From assembly GCA_963556495.2 (NCBI GenBank), contig OY747713.1:36460961-36524960 (forward strand): a DNA stretch of 64,000 bases, given 5' to 3'. This stretch comes from Valencia hispanica (Eukaryota > Chordata > Actinopteri > Cyprinodontiformes > Valenciidae). The position numbers and the translations under genes were made by a program. Below, in pieces: positions 18,204 through 46,289 of the stretch; positions within the stretch are counted from its first letter, which is position 1, and each line of letters begins with the position of its first letter. The notes beneath the pieces are model-generated. The model searched no databases. It saw nothing but the letters and a program-made list of their open reading frames with translations, and had not been told where the DNA came from.

Positions 18204-20172
18204 TATATGTGTGGGTGTGTGTGTATAATGCTTACTTTGTTGAGTGTGTTCACCAGTGAGACAATAAAACTTTAAACAGTCAGTTTGTGTCCAGGATGTG
18301 TGGGGTCTGTGTGGTTTTGGCTGCCCTTTTCCTAATGGATGGAAGGTCAGCCCTGAAGATCCTCTCTTCAGACCTAATTGTTCGCTTCAGTAATAGGTCA
18401 TATAATGTTGGATGAGGAGGAATACAAGAGGGACTGAATAGTGTAGAGGACCAGAAGCTCCTTTGGTAGATTGTACTTTCAGAGTTGCTGCACATGGTAA
18501 TAATAAATAAAAAATATATATAATTTCAGTGTTTAAAGATTCCAAATATATCAAAATGTCCAGTCTTCTAAAATCTGCCATTAGTGTAGAATAATGCTGT
18601 CCGGGTCTGACCTGTCTAGGTGATGTAGGTTTTAGGACAGACCCATTTTACTAAAGTAGAGGAGACCAAAAAAGAATCCATAAAAAATCATGCTTTTTAA
18701 AAATGTAACTCACTATTGAGTTTTAGTAATTAGAGTGAGAAATACCAAGCAGTATTTTCTACAATCTGCTTTTGGGTCAAAATGATTTTAGAACCCTTCT
18801 AAGGCACCAGTCAGTATCTAAAAAATATTTATCCCTTAAAATCATATGTTAGTGTTTGCAGAATTCTAAGTTTATAGGTTTAATCTGACTTTTACTCAAA
18901 TAAAATGATGACTCAGTATCTCAAACCATATCTGGCTCTCACCATCTCTCCTCACTTTATTTTAATTCATATTGGCCTATGGCTGATAAATCAAGGAAAA
19001 CTGAAAAGTTATCTATTTAGTAGTAGCATTTGAATATTAAACATAGTAAAGTAAGATCATCTCAAAATTTGGCTCTGTATTGTAGGACTTAATACCTCAC
19101 AAGAAAGAAAAAAACTTTGACTAATTGTTCTGTCTTGTACCAAGTCCAGATATCTTTTTAAATATCAAAGTATATATGTGTGTACGTTTACTTTACATGT
19201 AGATGCAAAGGTGGAATTCTTGCAGATTGTGCACCACTTTCTCAACATAGTTAAAAACTATATTTTTTTCAGAAGGATTCCAAAGGCTGGGACTGTGAGG
19301 TATTAAAATAATATATATTTAAAACAGTTACAGAAAACACAATTTACATCTTCCTCAACTTGGAAAAATCCTTTCTGCACTTCAGAGGTGGTAGCTTAAA
19401 TCCAGAACATTCACTTTGCCTTCTTAGAACATGTGCTGCTTTCAACACAGAGGCAAAAAAAAATATGAATTTCAGGGAAATCCATGCATCTTTCAGCTGC
19501 ACATTACAAAGGCATGACTGCGGAAATAAAGAAACGGGTACTCTGTCTGCCAAACATTAAATACTAAATATACATGAACGCACTTTTGAATGGAAATTGC
19601 AACAGTGAAACCCTGTAATGCTGCAAACGTAAGGGCAGCAAACAAAACTAAACATGAATAGTGTGTAATAGTCTGTTGTATATTAAAAAGTATGTAACAA
19701 AAATAGCAGTGGTGGTTCTTGCACAAATTAACGATAGATAGATAGATAGATCTCCTAAGAGTATAGAGATTATATTTTTTATTATTTTAATAATATACAT
19801 TAAGTAGACAGGCAATAAGCAACAGAAACCCCCCCACCCCCACGGGCGCCCTGGGCAGACAGCCATAACGCCAATAGGTATTAGTGTAAACTTTAAACGC
19901 TGTTTTAACAGCGACCTGTGGTACTGCTGGTCTTCTTCTACTTGAAATGAAAACAGAACGTAAACATGACATAGACCCGTAAGCTCTTTAGCTGAAGGTT
20001 TCATACTCTAAGTTTATGACCAACATTCTGAACCACAAATAACCTTCTTTGATTCTATCTTATAATTAAAACGTGACCAACTGAACACCATCGTTGGTGC
20101 CACAGAGCTAACAAAAAAAGAGTCCGCTTTGTGAGTTCGCGTCTGACCACCGGGGTCAGATGTTTTGATAAG

Positions 20173-20484
20173 TCAGAGGTCGGCCTCCAGTCGGGGCAGC
20201 ACCGGGAGGATGAGGTTCCCGAACGAGGAGTCCTGGGTGATGAAGAAGCCGGAGGAGTGGACGTGAGCGTGCTGCAGGGCGGCCTTCTGCTGAGCGGCGA
20301 TGTGCTGCTGCTCCGCGCTGTCCCTCGCCTCCTTCAGGGTGCTGCGGGCCGACAGCGGGATGTTGGCCCCGGGGCTGTTCATGGACTGGCTCTGCATCAG
20401 CCGCCTCTTCTCCTTATCCAGCTCCGCCAGGATGGCCACACGGGTCTTGTTCTGGAAGCCCTGACCGGGAGGGTTTGCCGCCAT
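20173..20484 (-). CDS. inip: SOSS complex subunit C (INTS3- and NABP-interacting protein), intronless copy
   Basis: INIP is a small subunit of the SOSS single-strand-DNA sensor (INTS3, NABP1/2, INIP) that acts in nuclear double-strand-break repair. The open frame has 103 codons, close to the 104 of human INIP. It opens MAANPPGQGFQNK.RVAILAELDKEKR, and the C-terminal half is nearly identical to the human protein as I remember it: AEQQHIAAQQKAALQHAH, then HSSG.FITQDS.FGNLILPVLPRL. No frameshift or stop is present. The whole CDS is one exon, whereas the vertebrate gene I know of is split, so this is either a retrocopy or a lineage-specific loss of introns. It lies between yars1 and mfsd2a on the same strand. 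Conservation of the reading frame suggests it is functional. Confidence 0.92.
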   Translation of the reverse strand: MAANPPGQGFQNKTRVAILAELDKEKRRLMQSQSMNSPGANIPLSARSTLKEARDSAEQQHIAAQQKAALQHAHVHSSGFFITQDSSFGNLILPVLPRLEADL

Positions 20485-21109
20485 TACGGCTTAATAACAA
20501 CCAGCTAGCGGAGCTGAAGAGGATAACGTTCCCTTTGTCCTTCCTTTGTTCGCGGTACAAGTTTAGCAGGGACCGGGTCAGCTTTGTGGGTTAAATTTAA
20601 AAAATAAATCTTGTAGCTTTTAGTTCGTTTATTACAAGACCGGAAGCGCTTCTGGTTTGAGAGCGGGTTTTCACAATAAAATAAAAAAAACGCACTGTCA
20701 ATGTTGAAGAACTGAAGCTTCATCCTAGTTTTTTTATTTATCTGCTTGTCTGATTTATGCACCAAGTAAATGTTTATTATATATTTTGTGAGATTACAAG
20801 CCACGAACTTCAAAACCTCAAGTTTTTGCCACACAGCGTATAACTTTAATTTTTTATTTGCCATGGTTCCGAATGTTTAATACTGCCCCAGCAACACTAG
20901 ATGGCAGTATGCGTCAGCTTGAAGACTGTTTCGAGACAGTGCAAATATGTTGACACACATATGGTTCAAACCCTTAGCGTAGAATTTGCTAGAAATATTT
21001 AAATCATCAGTTTGTCCTCTGTTAAATGTGAATCCCAGTGATTCTAAATAAGGCAAGTTTATAAATAAGAATCTGATCAAACAGTCAGATTGTTTCAGGA
21101 AATTTACTC

Positions 21110-21900
21110 AAGCCGTGAAATAAAGATTCATTACATAGAAACAGAGTGATACATCTCTACAATTTGCTCCTATGAATACAATATGAACCCTGAAATTCAG
21201 CTTATTTGAAAATCATATTACAATCATCTAATAAAAAGGCTCATAGAACAGAAGTGTCTTCTTACTGAAAGGTATGCCTGTGTACTGTACAGTGTCTTTT
21301 GCATGAATTACTGCATCAGTGCGGGGTGGCATGGAGGCGTTTACCCACTGGTTCTGCTGAGTTGTAATGGAAGCCCATGTTGCTGTAATAGCAAAAGGCT
21401 TTCATCTTCCTTTTGACAATTCTGCATAGATTCTGTATGAGGTTTAGGTCTGGTGATATTGATGGTCATTAAAACCAGCTTTTCGGTACCTTTGACAGTG
21501 TGGGCAGGTACCAAGTCCTGCTGGAAACTGAAATCGGCATCTCCATAAAGGTCATCACCAGAACAAACCATGAAGTGCTCTAGAGGTTCCTGGTAGAGTT
21601 CCACACCTTTTTCTCCTCAGACCGGAAAAATATGTTTTCAACATTGTCTCATGCACGGTATTGGACTAAGACAAGTAACGCAGCAGTTGCAGCCTACCGT
21701 CCTGGATGTGTCCGTTTGTAGTGACTCTTGAAGCTCCGACTCCAGACACAGTCCAGACCTCGTGAATCTTCCCACATCACGGATGAAGCACAATCCTCTA
21801 ACAAACTTTTTTCTTCCACTCAATTTCCCATGAAGTTTTTATTAGCTTGAAATCATAATGATCAACATAAAAAACAAACAGAAATAGAAATAGATCTATG
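21110..21900 (-). mobile_element. Tc1/mariner-class DNA transposon fossil
   Basis: The plus strand matches, as I remember it, a common fish repeat in reverse: tgcatgaattactgcatcag, gtggcatggaggcg, ggaagcccatgttgct, gtgtgggcaggtaccaagtc, atcggcatctccataaag and tgaagtgctctag, followed by a broken transposase. No intact reading frame remains. It lies upstream of inip. Confidence 0.7.
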
Positions 21901-23394
21901 TATGTTAAATAGAAGTTTTACCCTTTTGAATTGTATTGCTGAAATAAGTTTACTATTAATATTCAAAATTAGAGATTCATGTCTAGATGACATTTAAATT
22001 TGATCAAACTGTCTACACTATGTTGGAGTACTTTCTCTGCTGTTGTATGGATACTGACGTTTTGTTTTTGTGCATTTTTAGTATTAAAAAAAATATGCGA
22101 GAAAAATGAAAAAAACAGAATATATATTTCCAGTCCACTTAATTAGCTTTTATTATTTTTCTTCCATCACAGTATTCTTTTTTTCTTTAAATATATACAC
22201 AGTACAGTGTACAGAAGTCCATTCAGTTGGAAACACAAACAGATCTATTTACAGGTTGTTGTTTTTATGTACAATATTTACATATGCACAGGAGGCAGGT
22301 CTACAAGGCTTGTGCGCCCCCATGTGGGGATTAAAGCTCACATTTTGTCAACAGCCTCAGCCAGGAGAGAAATGCCCATAAAAATGAGAACCAAACACGA
22401 TGACATTTACAGGATGTACAATAACTACAGGATCAGTGAGTGACAATGGCACTTACAGTATAATTTAGAAGGGATAGATGAAGAGAGAGAGAAGAAACTA
22501 GGTTAATGCATTAAAACATGATCACTATGGCAACTTAGTTGTCACGTCCAAGATGTAACAGTATGTATAACATATGACACTACATATACACATTTCCATA
22601 TCAACAGATATGAAACATGCCAGTCCTTTTTATTGTTTTTTGGAGGACTGAGATGATCACAGAGTGTCCTGCTTCTTTCAATAAACAATATTTAAACATT
22701 CAAGGGGGGGGGGGACCAAAATACATGCTCGCTGCTCTGTCTTTACACTAATTTTTCCAACCACAACTGTGTGCTTTCCCTTTTTTTAAATGCATACAGT
22801 GTTGCAGCAGAGGTTAAAAAAAATAAAATCTACACACCCCTCTTACAATGGCAGATTTTAGGGATGTAAAGATGAATCATTTCAAAAGTTATATTTAAAA
22901 AAATGTGGAGTAAAAAAGCTGTGATAACCAGATTCCAGAAGTGTGCAAAAGGCGGTCCAGCGGTCTTGTCATCAGTTACAGAGAATCTATTTAAAACTAG
23001 AAATGAAGTCCCACTGTCCTACTAGGATTTTCTTTTAGCTACTATCCACAGTTGTATATGCATCCTATGACATAATGAATACAGCTGGTTATTGGAGAGG
23101 TTATGGAGCAACTGTGACATTACAAAAACTCCAGCAACACTAAAGGGGCTTCGGGAACTTCTGCAAAGTACCAGCCGTGTTCTACAGGTGAGCAAAATGG
23201 TCTGTATTCACCACATTTCTAGACTAAAGGGTATGATTGAAAGAAAGCGGTTTCTTCCAAATAAACCACCCAGACTGGGCTAAACAAAAAAAATCTCCTA
23301 AAAACCTTTTAATAGAATGTGTAAAGGTGGGTCGGAAGCAAACGGTTTGCTCCAATCAATAAGGTACGTTTGGAATAAAAAGCATGAAACAAAC

Positions 23395-23660
23395 AAAAAA
23401 AAACAGAGGGAAACATGGCGGTGGCAGCATCATGCTCTGGGTCTAGGCTGTGGAATGCTGATAGCCTCCTAGCCAAGCAGACTGAAACTGATTTTAAAGG
23501 ACGAGCACACTCATGGAACCAGGTATGGCAAGCTTTTGATCATTCCCCTCTAACAGATTTAATACATTTCCCATTAAAAAGTGGGAAAAGTTCTGAAATG
23601 ACTCATCAGGGTCTCGTTGCTGTTCCAACAGGGGTGTGTAAACTTTGTAGGATTGTAGTA
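23395..23660 (+). mobile_element. Tc1/mariner-like fragment
   Basis: It contains gaaacatggcggtggcagca and tcatgctctggg, the diagnostic [14 protein letters not shown] block, followed by degraded sequence with the tgggaaaagttctgaaatga motif, a motif also seen at about 28647. It lies downstream of the mfsd2a stop. Confidence 0.55.
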
Positions 23661-24673
23661 GTGGCAACATGCATCGAAAGGCGCACGTCTCATATAAAAA
23701 CAAAAAACTTGGCGGCTTCAGTAGAAACAACTACAGACCTTAAATAGGTTTAAATACTGTGAGGACAACAACTGTAAAATCAAAATAATAAATATTTAAA
23801 TAAGATTTAGACATTTGTACCAGCTGTAGTCAACGTTTCGCCGCGCTTTAGGGAACTAAAGCGTTAGGAAACGATCAGGTCGTCAGTAGCTGTTAGAAAT
23901 AAAAACAGTTTACTGGATAAGCTCGGCAGTTTCGCCGTGCAAAACCCGCTCGCAGTGGCCCCATGTCGTGTCATTGGCGCTTCCTCCTGTGGGAACCAGA
24001 CAGCCAGTGTGTTGTGATGGGAATGAGCAGCACACAGACCGGCCCAGCTTGATTTGTTTTTGTAAACGACGATGAAATATCAAGTTACAGCACGCCGAGC
24101 GATTGGCACTCGTGTCACATTGTCCGTTTTTTTGGAAATTTCACCTCTGAAATGGGACAGAAATTAAGGCAGTATCACTGTTTCTTCCCCGTACCGGGAA
24201 GTTCTTTCCAGAGGCAAGTGCGAATGGTCGTTAATGTTCAGTGTTTTATGTACAAAAGAGGAGCCTGCTTGGCTCCAGCAAGATTAAGCACCATTAATGC
24301 AAATTCACCCTTTTTGTGCAATTTCATTAGAGACCAACCTGTAAAAACAAAAAATTCTCACGCTGTACTAAATAGTACGTCGTACAAAAAAGGTAAGGCG
24401 TTGCTGATCGGACGAGTGTCATGCCGGGAAAACATCACAAATCCAAAAAAAAAGGAGGAGGAGCGGGATGTCTTGAGGAAGGCCTCAGCGTGGCTCACAC
24501 AGTTTTGTACTTTGAACAACAATAGCAGCAGCTTTGGCTGGACGAGGCGGTGTCCATGCGATCCGACGGGCCCGGGGTCCAGGTCCGGGGTCCGTTGGTC
24601 CCGCCCAGTGCAAAAAAATACCAGCCGGTCAACAGATTGGTCTGGAAGAGCTTCCATAAAAATAATAAATGTC

Positions 24674-40313
<15,640 letters not shown>

Positions 40314-40507
40314 CGCAAAAAAAAAAACAACACACAAGAGAAACAGCAAGCACGTTCGTAGAACCTGGCCCAAAATAAAACACACGCGATTTAAAACGAC
40401 TCTTCCCAAAAAGGTCTGAGCAACCACGCCTGTAGTATCCTCCCTCTACACCAAGTGTTTGAAAAACTATGAGGAGGGTGGAGGAGGAGGAGGTAGTACA
40501 TTTTAGA

Positions 40508-40534
40508 GCTCTCTCTCTCTCTCTCTCTCTCTCT
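40508..40534. repeat. (CT)n microsatellite upstream of mfsd2a
   Basis: About 13 CT units, roughly 200 bp upstream of the mfsd2a start codon on its template side. It lies in the likely promoter or 5' UTR region. Confidence 0.9.
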
Positions 40535-40599
40535 GCGCCCCCGCCCCCAGTTTGAAACGTGCTATTCACCCCACATCTAGCCCCGCCCCCTCAGGCGGA

Positions 40600-42300
40600 C
40601 ACTTCTCCTGCAACAAGGTGATAAGACAAACTCTCACTAATTTCCCAAGAAGCTCTACTATTGCTACTAGGTGTAAACAAAATGGGCAAAGGATGCATAA
40701 CATAATGTTCTCTCACTATTATTAGTAAGAAATCATCTTAGCAGTCCTTCTCATTTTCACATGTATATCATTATTGCTATTAGTATGGTTTAATTATTTC
40801 TAATCCTTGGAGTCTTACTCACAAGTGTATATGTGTGTGTATATACAAGTATATATATATATACAGACTGTTACACTGCTTGATCTTCATAGCACACATT
40901 AAAGGGAGAGGCATGTCAGCTTTTTCATGTAAGAACTACCAGGCTTCTCATTCTCTCTAATTTTAGGTTTTGGTTAGCTTTTCATCTTGAAATCAATCCC
41001 AGTTTGTGTGGGTTTGCTCTTGGAGTCTTTCTTCTCCTCGTTTCTATTGTGCTGGCAGTTTAAAATAAGTACTAGTCAGCTGTGTGTCAATCTGTTTCCT
41101 TGCTTTCACTTGCAAGGTCTGAAGTATTCACTGGATTTCTTTTAGCCAACTTAAACAGACGGATTTTTCTCTAATCACAAAATGCTTTTTTTCCCTTTGA
41201 ACTGTGATTTTGTAAAGAGAAAAAAAAAACAATCTACTGACACACAGCAAACTATATAAAACATCATGCATACATTAATATCAAACAGTCAGTTATAACT
41301 GTTTAAAATTCCATTCACATAGACCTTTATTGTATAAAAGATCCTCTACTTTTTTTAGCTGTGCTCCTATATTCATCTAGAACTGTTGCTTCTTTACACA
41401 GAACAAGTGCACTAATGCATTTACAAAAGTATTTTTTGGGGGTAAGTTTCCGAAGTATTTATCTCGGTAACTCACCCACATATCCAGATAAACAGAGGTT
41501 AATGCTATGGCAATTACATGAGAGATAATAAGGAGGCGAGGACGAAACAGTTCATGTATACGTAACAGAAATAAAAAAGGAAGAAAATTGCAACATGCAG
41601 GTTCAAAAATAGGGGTACAAAATGATTAAGACCCCAAATTATGTATTTTTTTTACATACTCTTAACATTCACCGCCGAGATCATGAGGACCCCCCCCCCC
41701 CCCCCCCCCCATTAGGCCGCCCCTTTGAAGATTATCTCAAGGCACCCCTGCTAAGCAATATTGTGTACTCTACACATTTAGACCAGATCTGTGTGTGTGT
41801 GTCTGTTTGCTTGTTTCTGTCTGTGGTCGCTCATCCTTCTTCGTGACCATCGTGGGTACAGGTGTCACCACCTTCCTCTGTACTGACCATCAATAAAGCC
41901 ACTGATGTAGTCAAGATTCATCACATGTGGTGGAGCTCATGTCTGGAGATTACCCTCTAACCGCCGGCTGATTTGTTTTTGGCCCAGGTTTCGTGCTGCA
42001 AAAAGTATTTTCTGCCTTAGCTGGATCACTCTAAATGTTCCCAGTTTAGCCGAGTACACACATTCCATGAAACCTGGAGTATTTCACGCCACTACACGTC
42101 TGAATACTCATTTGTGTATGTGTAAGAGGAACCTTTGCTTCACAGGAAATGTATAGATAGTTGCATGTTTGCTTGCGGTGTGCTCTACAAACCCAGCAGC
42201 TCATCAGGCAAACAGACCTCACACAGCAGGCTGATGCATTGCCTCCGTTCAAATATACATGTAGAGAGCAGCTTCATCTCTGATCTCTGAGTCCTATTTG
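40600..42300. other. Stretch without a recognisable gene
   Basis: This holds a short GT/TA microsatellite near 40828-40861, a run of about 21 C residues at 41690-41710, and otherwise unique-looking AT-rich sequence. I see no splice-bounded open segment that I would call an exon. Confidence 0.6.

Positions 42301-42303
<3 letters not shown>

Positions 42304-42342
<39 letters not shown>
42304..42342. repeat. (CA)n microsatellite
   Basis: About 19 CA units in the gene-poor right part of the window. Confidence 0.95.
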
Positions 42343-42344
<2 letters not shown>

Positions 42345-43280
42345 CCTCTACAGAGGATTTCCAATGCGCACTATTCAATCTCTGACTGTTGAACCCTGAA
42401 CTTGCCAACTGTACCGTCAAGTTCAGGCCATTTGCTCACGTTGTGTGAATCTGCGACAGATAAATCAATGTGTGTAAACATGCTCTGCAGATTAGATAAA
42501 GCTATTAAAGTTTGGCTGGTAGGATCAGTCAGCACAACGGGCAACGCTGCACAACTGGAGACATTCACACCCACTGAAACTTTATAGTTAGTCATGTTAC
42601 AACCAGTAGTCGAGTTGAGGGGGACGCCGCTCCCCTTAGAAAGAAATCCGACATATAACGTCCCACCAGTAAAGGTCCCATCCTCCATCTCCATCCCTTC
42701 CATTTTACGGTAAATATTGTATGAAAATATAAATCATAAATAGGCTTAGCCTATATGAAATAATTTCATCATCAGAAAATGTTAGGTCTCCGCATGTTGA
42801 GCGAAAATAAACAGTCTAATAAAATCCGGGGGACAGGGGCACGAAACGCAGTGATGCAACATTGTTTTGGCCTGGTGGATGGATGATAGACGACAACAGG
42901 AAGTAGGCCAGGTGAAGCCAGGTTTCGCTTTATCTCGTTCCGACCTCTGGCATCTACAAAAAGTGTTTACTTCATAAAATCTATACGTTCGCACTGAGTT
43001 CAAAAGTTAAAGTTCTCCTTCTGTAATAGCGCAGTTTTTTTATGATCGACGTTATAATTCGGGACTAGTTTGTTTTCGCCGTAGTGAGAAAGGAGTGACA
43101 CGGCTGCTACGTAGCCGTTTTAGACCAGGAGATGGATTTAACATGAAATCCATGTCTTGTTCATGTTTCATGGAAACTAAATGCATGTAACACGTTTTAC
43201 ATAGGCCTACATGCTTTTACTACGGTGGCCGGGAAGTGCAAAACAAAATTACAATAACCTGAAACACTTTTACATTTTTA

Positions 43281-43430
43281 GCGAAACACATTTAAAAGTT
43301 TACCGAAACACATTTACAAGTTTACCGAAACACATTTACAAGTTTACCGAAACACATTTACAAGTTTACCGAAACACATTTACAAGTTTACCGAAACACA
43401 TTTACAAGTTTACCGAAACACATTTACAAA
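43281..43430 (+). repeat. 22-bp minisatellite, about seven copies
   Basis: The unit is ccgaaacacatttacaagtt plus ta. Five central copies are perfect; the first copy (43281-43302) and the last differ by a few bases. Because 22 is not a multiple of 3, the open frame across it cycles through three peptide frames and is not a sign of coding. Confidence 0.95.
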
Positions 43431-43599
43431 TCCATGTTGGTAACAACTAGCAACAGACAAATCCACGCCCGCACGCTGACGTACATGACGTGATGCGCTG
43501 ATGCCCCGACGCGCCGACGCAGACTACAAAGTGTGCAAGCAGCTGGGTTTTAATTTAATTTAATTTTAATTTTTAATTTACTTTCATCCGTTTGAGCGA

Positions 43600-44265
43600 T
43601 TTGACGCCTGGACGCGCTGACCGGTGTGAACGTGCCATTAGAGTCGTCCTGCTGTAAGGTGAAGTTCCGCTTGGTCTCAAGCATTTTGAAGCCTACATAA
43701 TTTATTTTCCCAGCTTTGACCAGCTTCCTTGCTGAAGAAAAGCATCCCCACAGCATGATGCGGCCACCGCCATGTTTTACCATGGAGATTGTGCAGTATA
43801 AGGGTTATTATTATTATTTTTATTTTATTTTTACCCCAGAGAGTGTTTTGTATGAGGCTTAAAAAGTTCAGGTTTGTTCTCGCCCCATCAGGAATCCATG
43901 TGTTCCCTATGGCTTGTACAAAACCACAACCTAAATTTTACATGGCTCTTTTTCAAAAACGACTTTCTGCCTTTTATTAAGGCTAGATTTGGGGAGTGCA
44001 CGACCTGTTGCTGTCATGTCAACAGGTTCCCCAACCTGTGTCGTGGATCTCCGCAGCTCTCCCAGAGTTAGTGACTCCTCTTGTTCGCTGATGTTCTCTA
44101 ATAAACCTCTGAGGCCTTCACAGAACAGCTGGATTTTTTAGAAAGATTACATTACATATATATTTAGTAATCATGTGATCTCTGAAGGCTGCTGGTTGCA
44201 CTGGTCTGTATTTAGGGGCTCCAAAGTAAAAGGAGGTGGACACAACTGGATAGTTTCAGATTCTT
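43600..44265 (-). mobile_element. Tc1/mariner fossil
   Basis: The reverse strand carries KHGGGRIMLWGCFSS near 43740-43785. To its right lies the reverse of the helix-turn-helix region: gagagctgcggagatccacg (44050-44069), then cgtgcactccccaaatct (43988-44005). The 5' leader follows at 44105-44240 (gaggccttcacagaacagctggat and ttgcactggtctgtatttagg). It is shortened and frameshifted. Confidence 0.8.
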
Positions 44266-46289
44266 CCATGTGTCAGCATCGGCTGGAAACCCTATTTTCA
44301 ATTATGTACAAACAAATACTGCTTCTTGCCAAAACGCACCCCACAGTCCTCAAGTTGTCTGCTTCCTTTTAGAGCTCCTTTCAGTCCAGTCAGTAGATCT
44401 GTTGCAATCTTACTGGAGGAAAGAGTTACCGGTTTTACTGCAAAGCTGGTAACAGCAACACAGGCGGACAGAGTTGCATAAATCAGTATCACACCATAAT
44501 ATGTGCAATCAAAAGGAACAATAAAAGTATCCATTACTGTCGATTGCTTTTAGATTATTTCAAATAAATAACAGAACTGGTAGCACAGTGTCACGTATCG
44601 CCACACATTGTGTGAGGATCAATAATCTGAGCGACCAAGTCAAGGTGCAAATGCTCAACTGCTATTTATTTTTTTTGGCAAACAAGTGAAGGCACCAAAA
44701 GGGCACCTCTTCTTAAGTAGTTAGAAATCGGCGTCCCTTGTGTTTTATTGCAACAACACAAAGATTGTGCACTGGACTTCTCGAGAGATCTAATCCAAAT
44801 CCACCACTGTACTTTCCAATGGATCAACTTACACACCTGACCCGGTTCTTTTAAAGGTGCGCTAAAGGGGGACACGCAGAGCAAAGACATGAATCCCAGA
44901 AGGAACACTTGCGACATTGTTCCTGACTTGGAACACATGGCACAGATTTTATTTGTGTTTTGTCGAGATGAGCCAGCTAGTGCCGTGAGAGAGACACGTT
45001 TTTTCAGAAGGGGACGCTCGGGGCCACAGTTACAGCGTAAATATGCCTGTCTGCGCCTGAGGTGAAACGAACGCATGGGTACACTTTGTGCTGCCCAAAC
45101 TTGTTCTGCAGAAGTGTGAAGTCTGTTTGGATCTCAGCTCCGTATGAGTGAATATATATATATATGGATAATGAGTGTTGGAAGCGTACGGGGCCTCACA
45201 ACTGGTTCTGTTTGTTGCCAAACACAACACACAGCGTGTGTCACAGTGCGAGGGCTCGACGCTATCCCGTGAATGCGAAGGTCGTCCGGTGGGCTGAACT
45301 CTGTGTGCGTCAGCGCAGCAGCAGGGTGCGCAGAACTGCAGGTGGGATGGAAAGTTAGAAGGGAGGGACAGACAGAAAGACATGGGACCATGTAAGAGGA
45401 GCGTACCTTGGGGTAATTGTCACATGTTCTGGCTCCAGGAGGTTCGAAAGTTTCCCATGAAGTATAGGAGTGAAAGAAGGGAAGAGGTCAAATCCTCAGT
45501 GGATCAATGTCAGTCAGTCGAGTTCAAGGCGATATTAAAATTATACATGTTTTTATTTTTGGGAAAAACTCTGAGCTATGAACTGGAACCTGATGCTTGC
45601 ACCCTATGACTTTGTAATTATATTAAAGTCAACGGGGTAATAATACAAGATCATTTCAGCATTAAAAGAAAACGGTAGGGCTTTTTGGCCTGATTGTGTG
45701 CCCAGCCTGCTCTGACTTGCATCAAACATTGCCTTCCTCCTCTTCTCCCCACCTTTACATTCCTACATGTGGCAGTTTGTGTTGACATTTCTCGCACTCT
45801 CTTTATGATAATGACTGGGATGTGCCAAAGCAGAAACTGTGGATACATTTGAGCTCAATTCTTCAGTCGCATTTAACCGTGCTGGAAAAACCTGAGCACA
45901 CAATAACACAAAGAAAAGGGTGGAGCTGACTGACAATTAAAGAAATCTGGAAGATCAACATATCAGTTTAATTACTGACATTTAATAAAGCTAAAGAGAC
46001 ATGTGGCCGTACCTTCAAGCTTTGAGACTTGAGAACAACCCCCAATCCCTTTGGCAGAACTTACAGAGGGTTTCTTTTTATCCGGTGCGTTTAAAATAAA
46101 ATATAAAAAACGACAAAAGATAATTGGCTGTCCTTGTTTTAACTCCTTTCATCTGAAATATTTCTGCTCAGGCCGTGGACGGACTTAAAGAGCAACTCGG
46201 ATGCACTAACAAAATAATGACCAGACTTGTAGACAGCACTATTAGACGCTCATTTATCAGTTTATCAGCAAAAACAAAAGTTGTTATGG

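Noticed and set aside
23092..23283. 63-codon plus-strand frame (MERLWSNCDITKTP...)
   Set aside because: It looks like an orphan repeat-derived segment downstream of mfsd2a; no family or splice sites could be supported.
42371..42703. 110-codon open frame on the minus strand (MEGMEMEDGTF...)
   Set aside because: I recognise no family, it has no signal peptide or helices of note, and no flanking exon could be found. It is kept out of the feature list for lack of support.
43211..43450. 79-codon open frame with a repeated FTSLPKHIYK peptide
   Set aside because: The peptide repeat is the 22-bp minisatellite read in three frames. The non-triplet period argues against coding.
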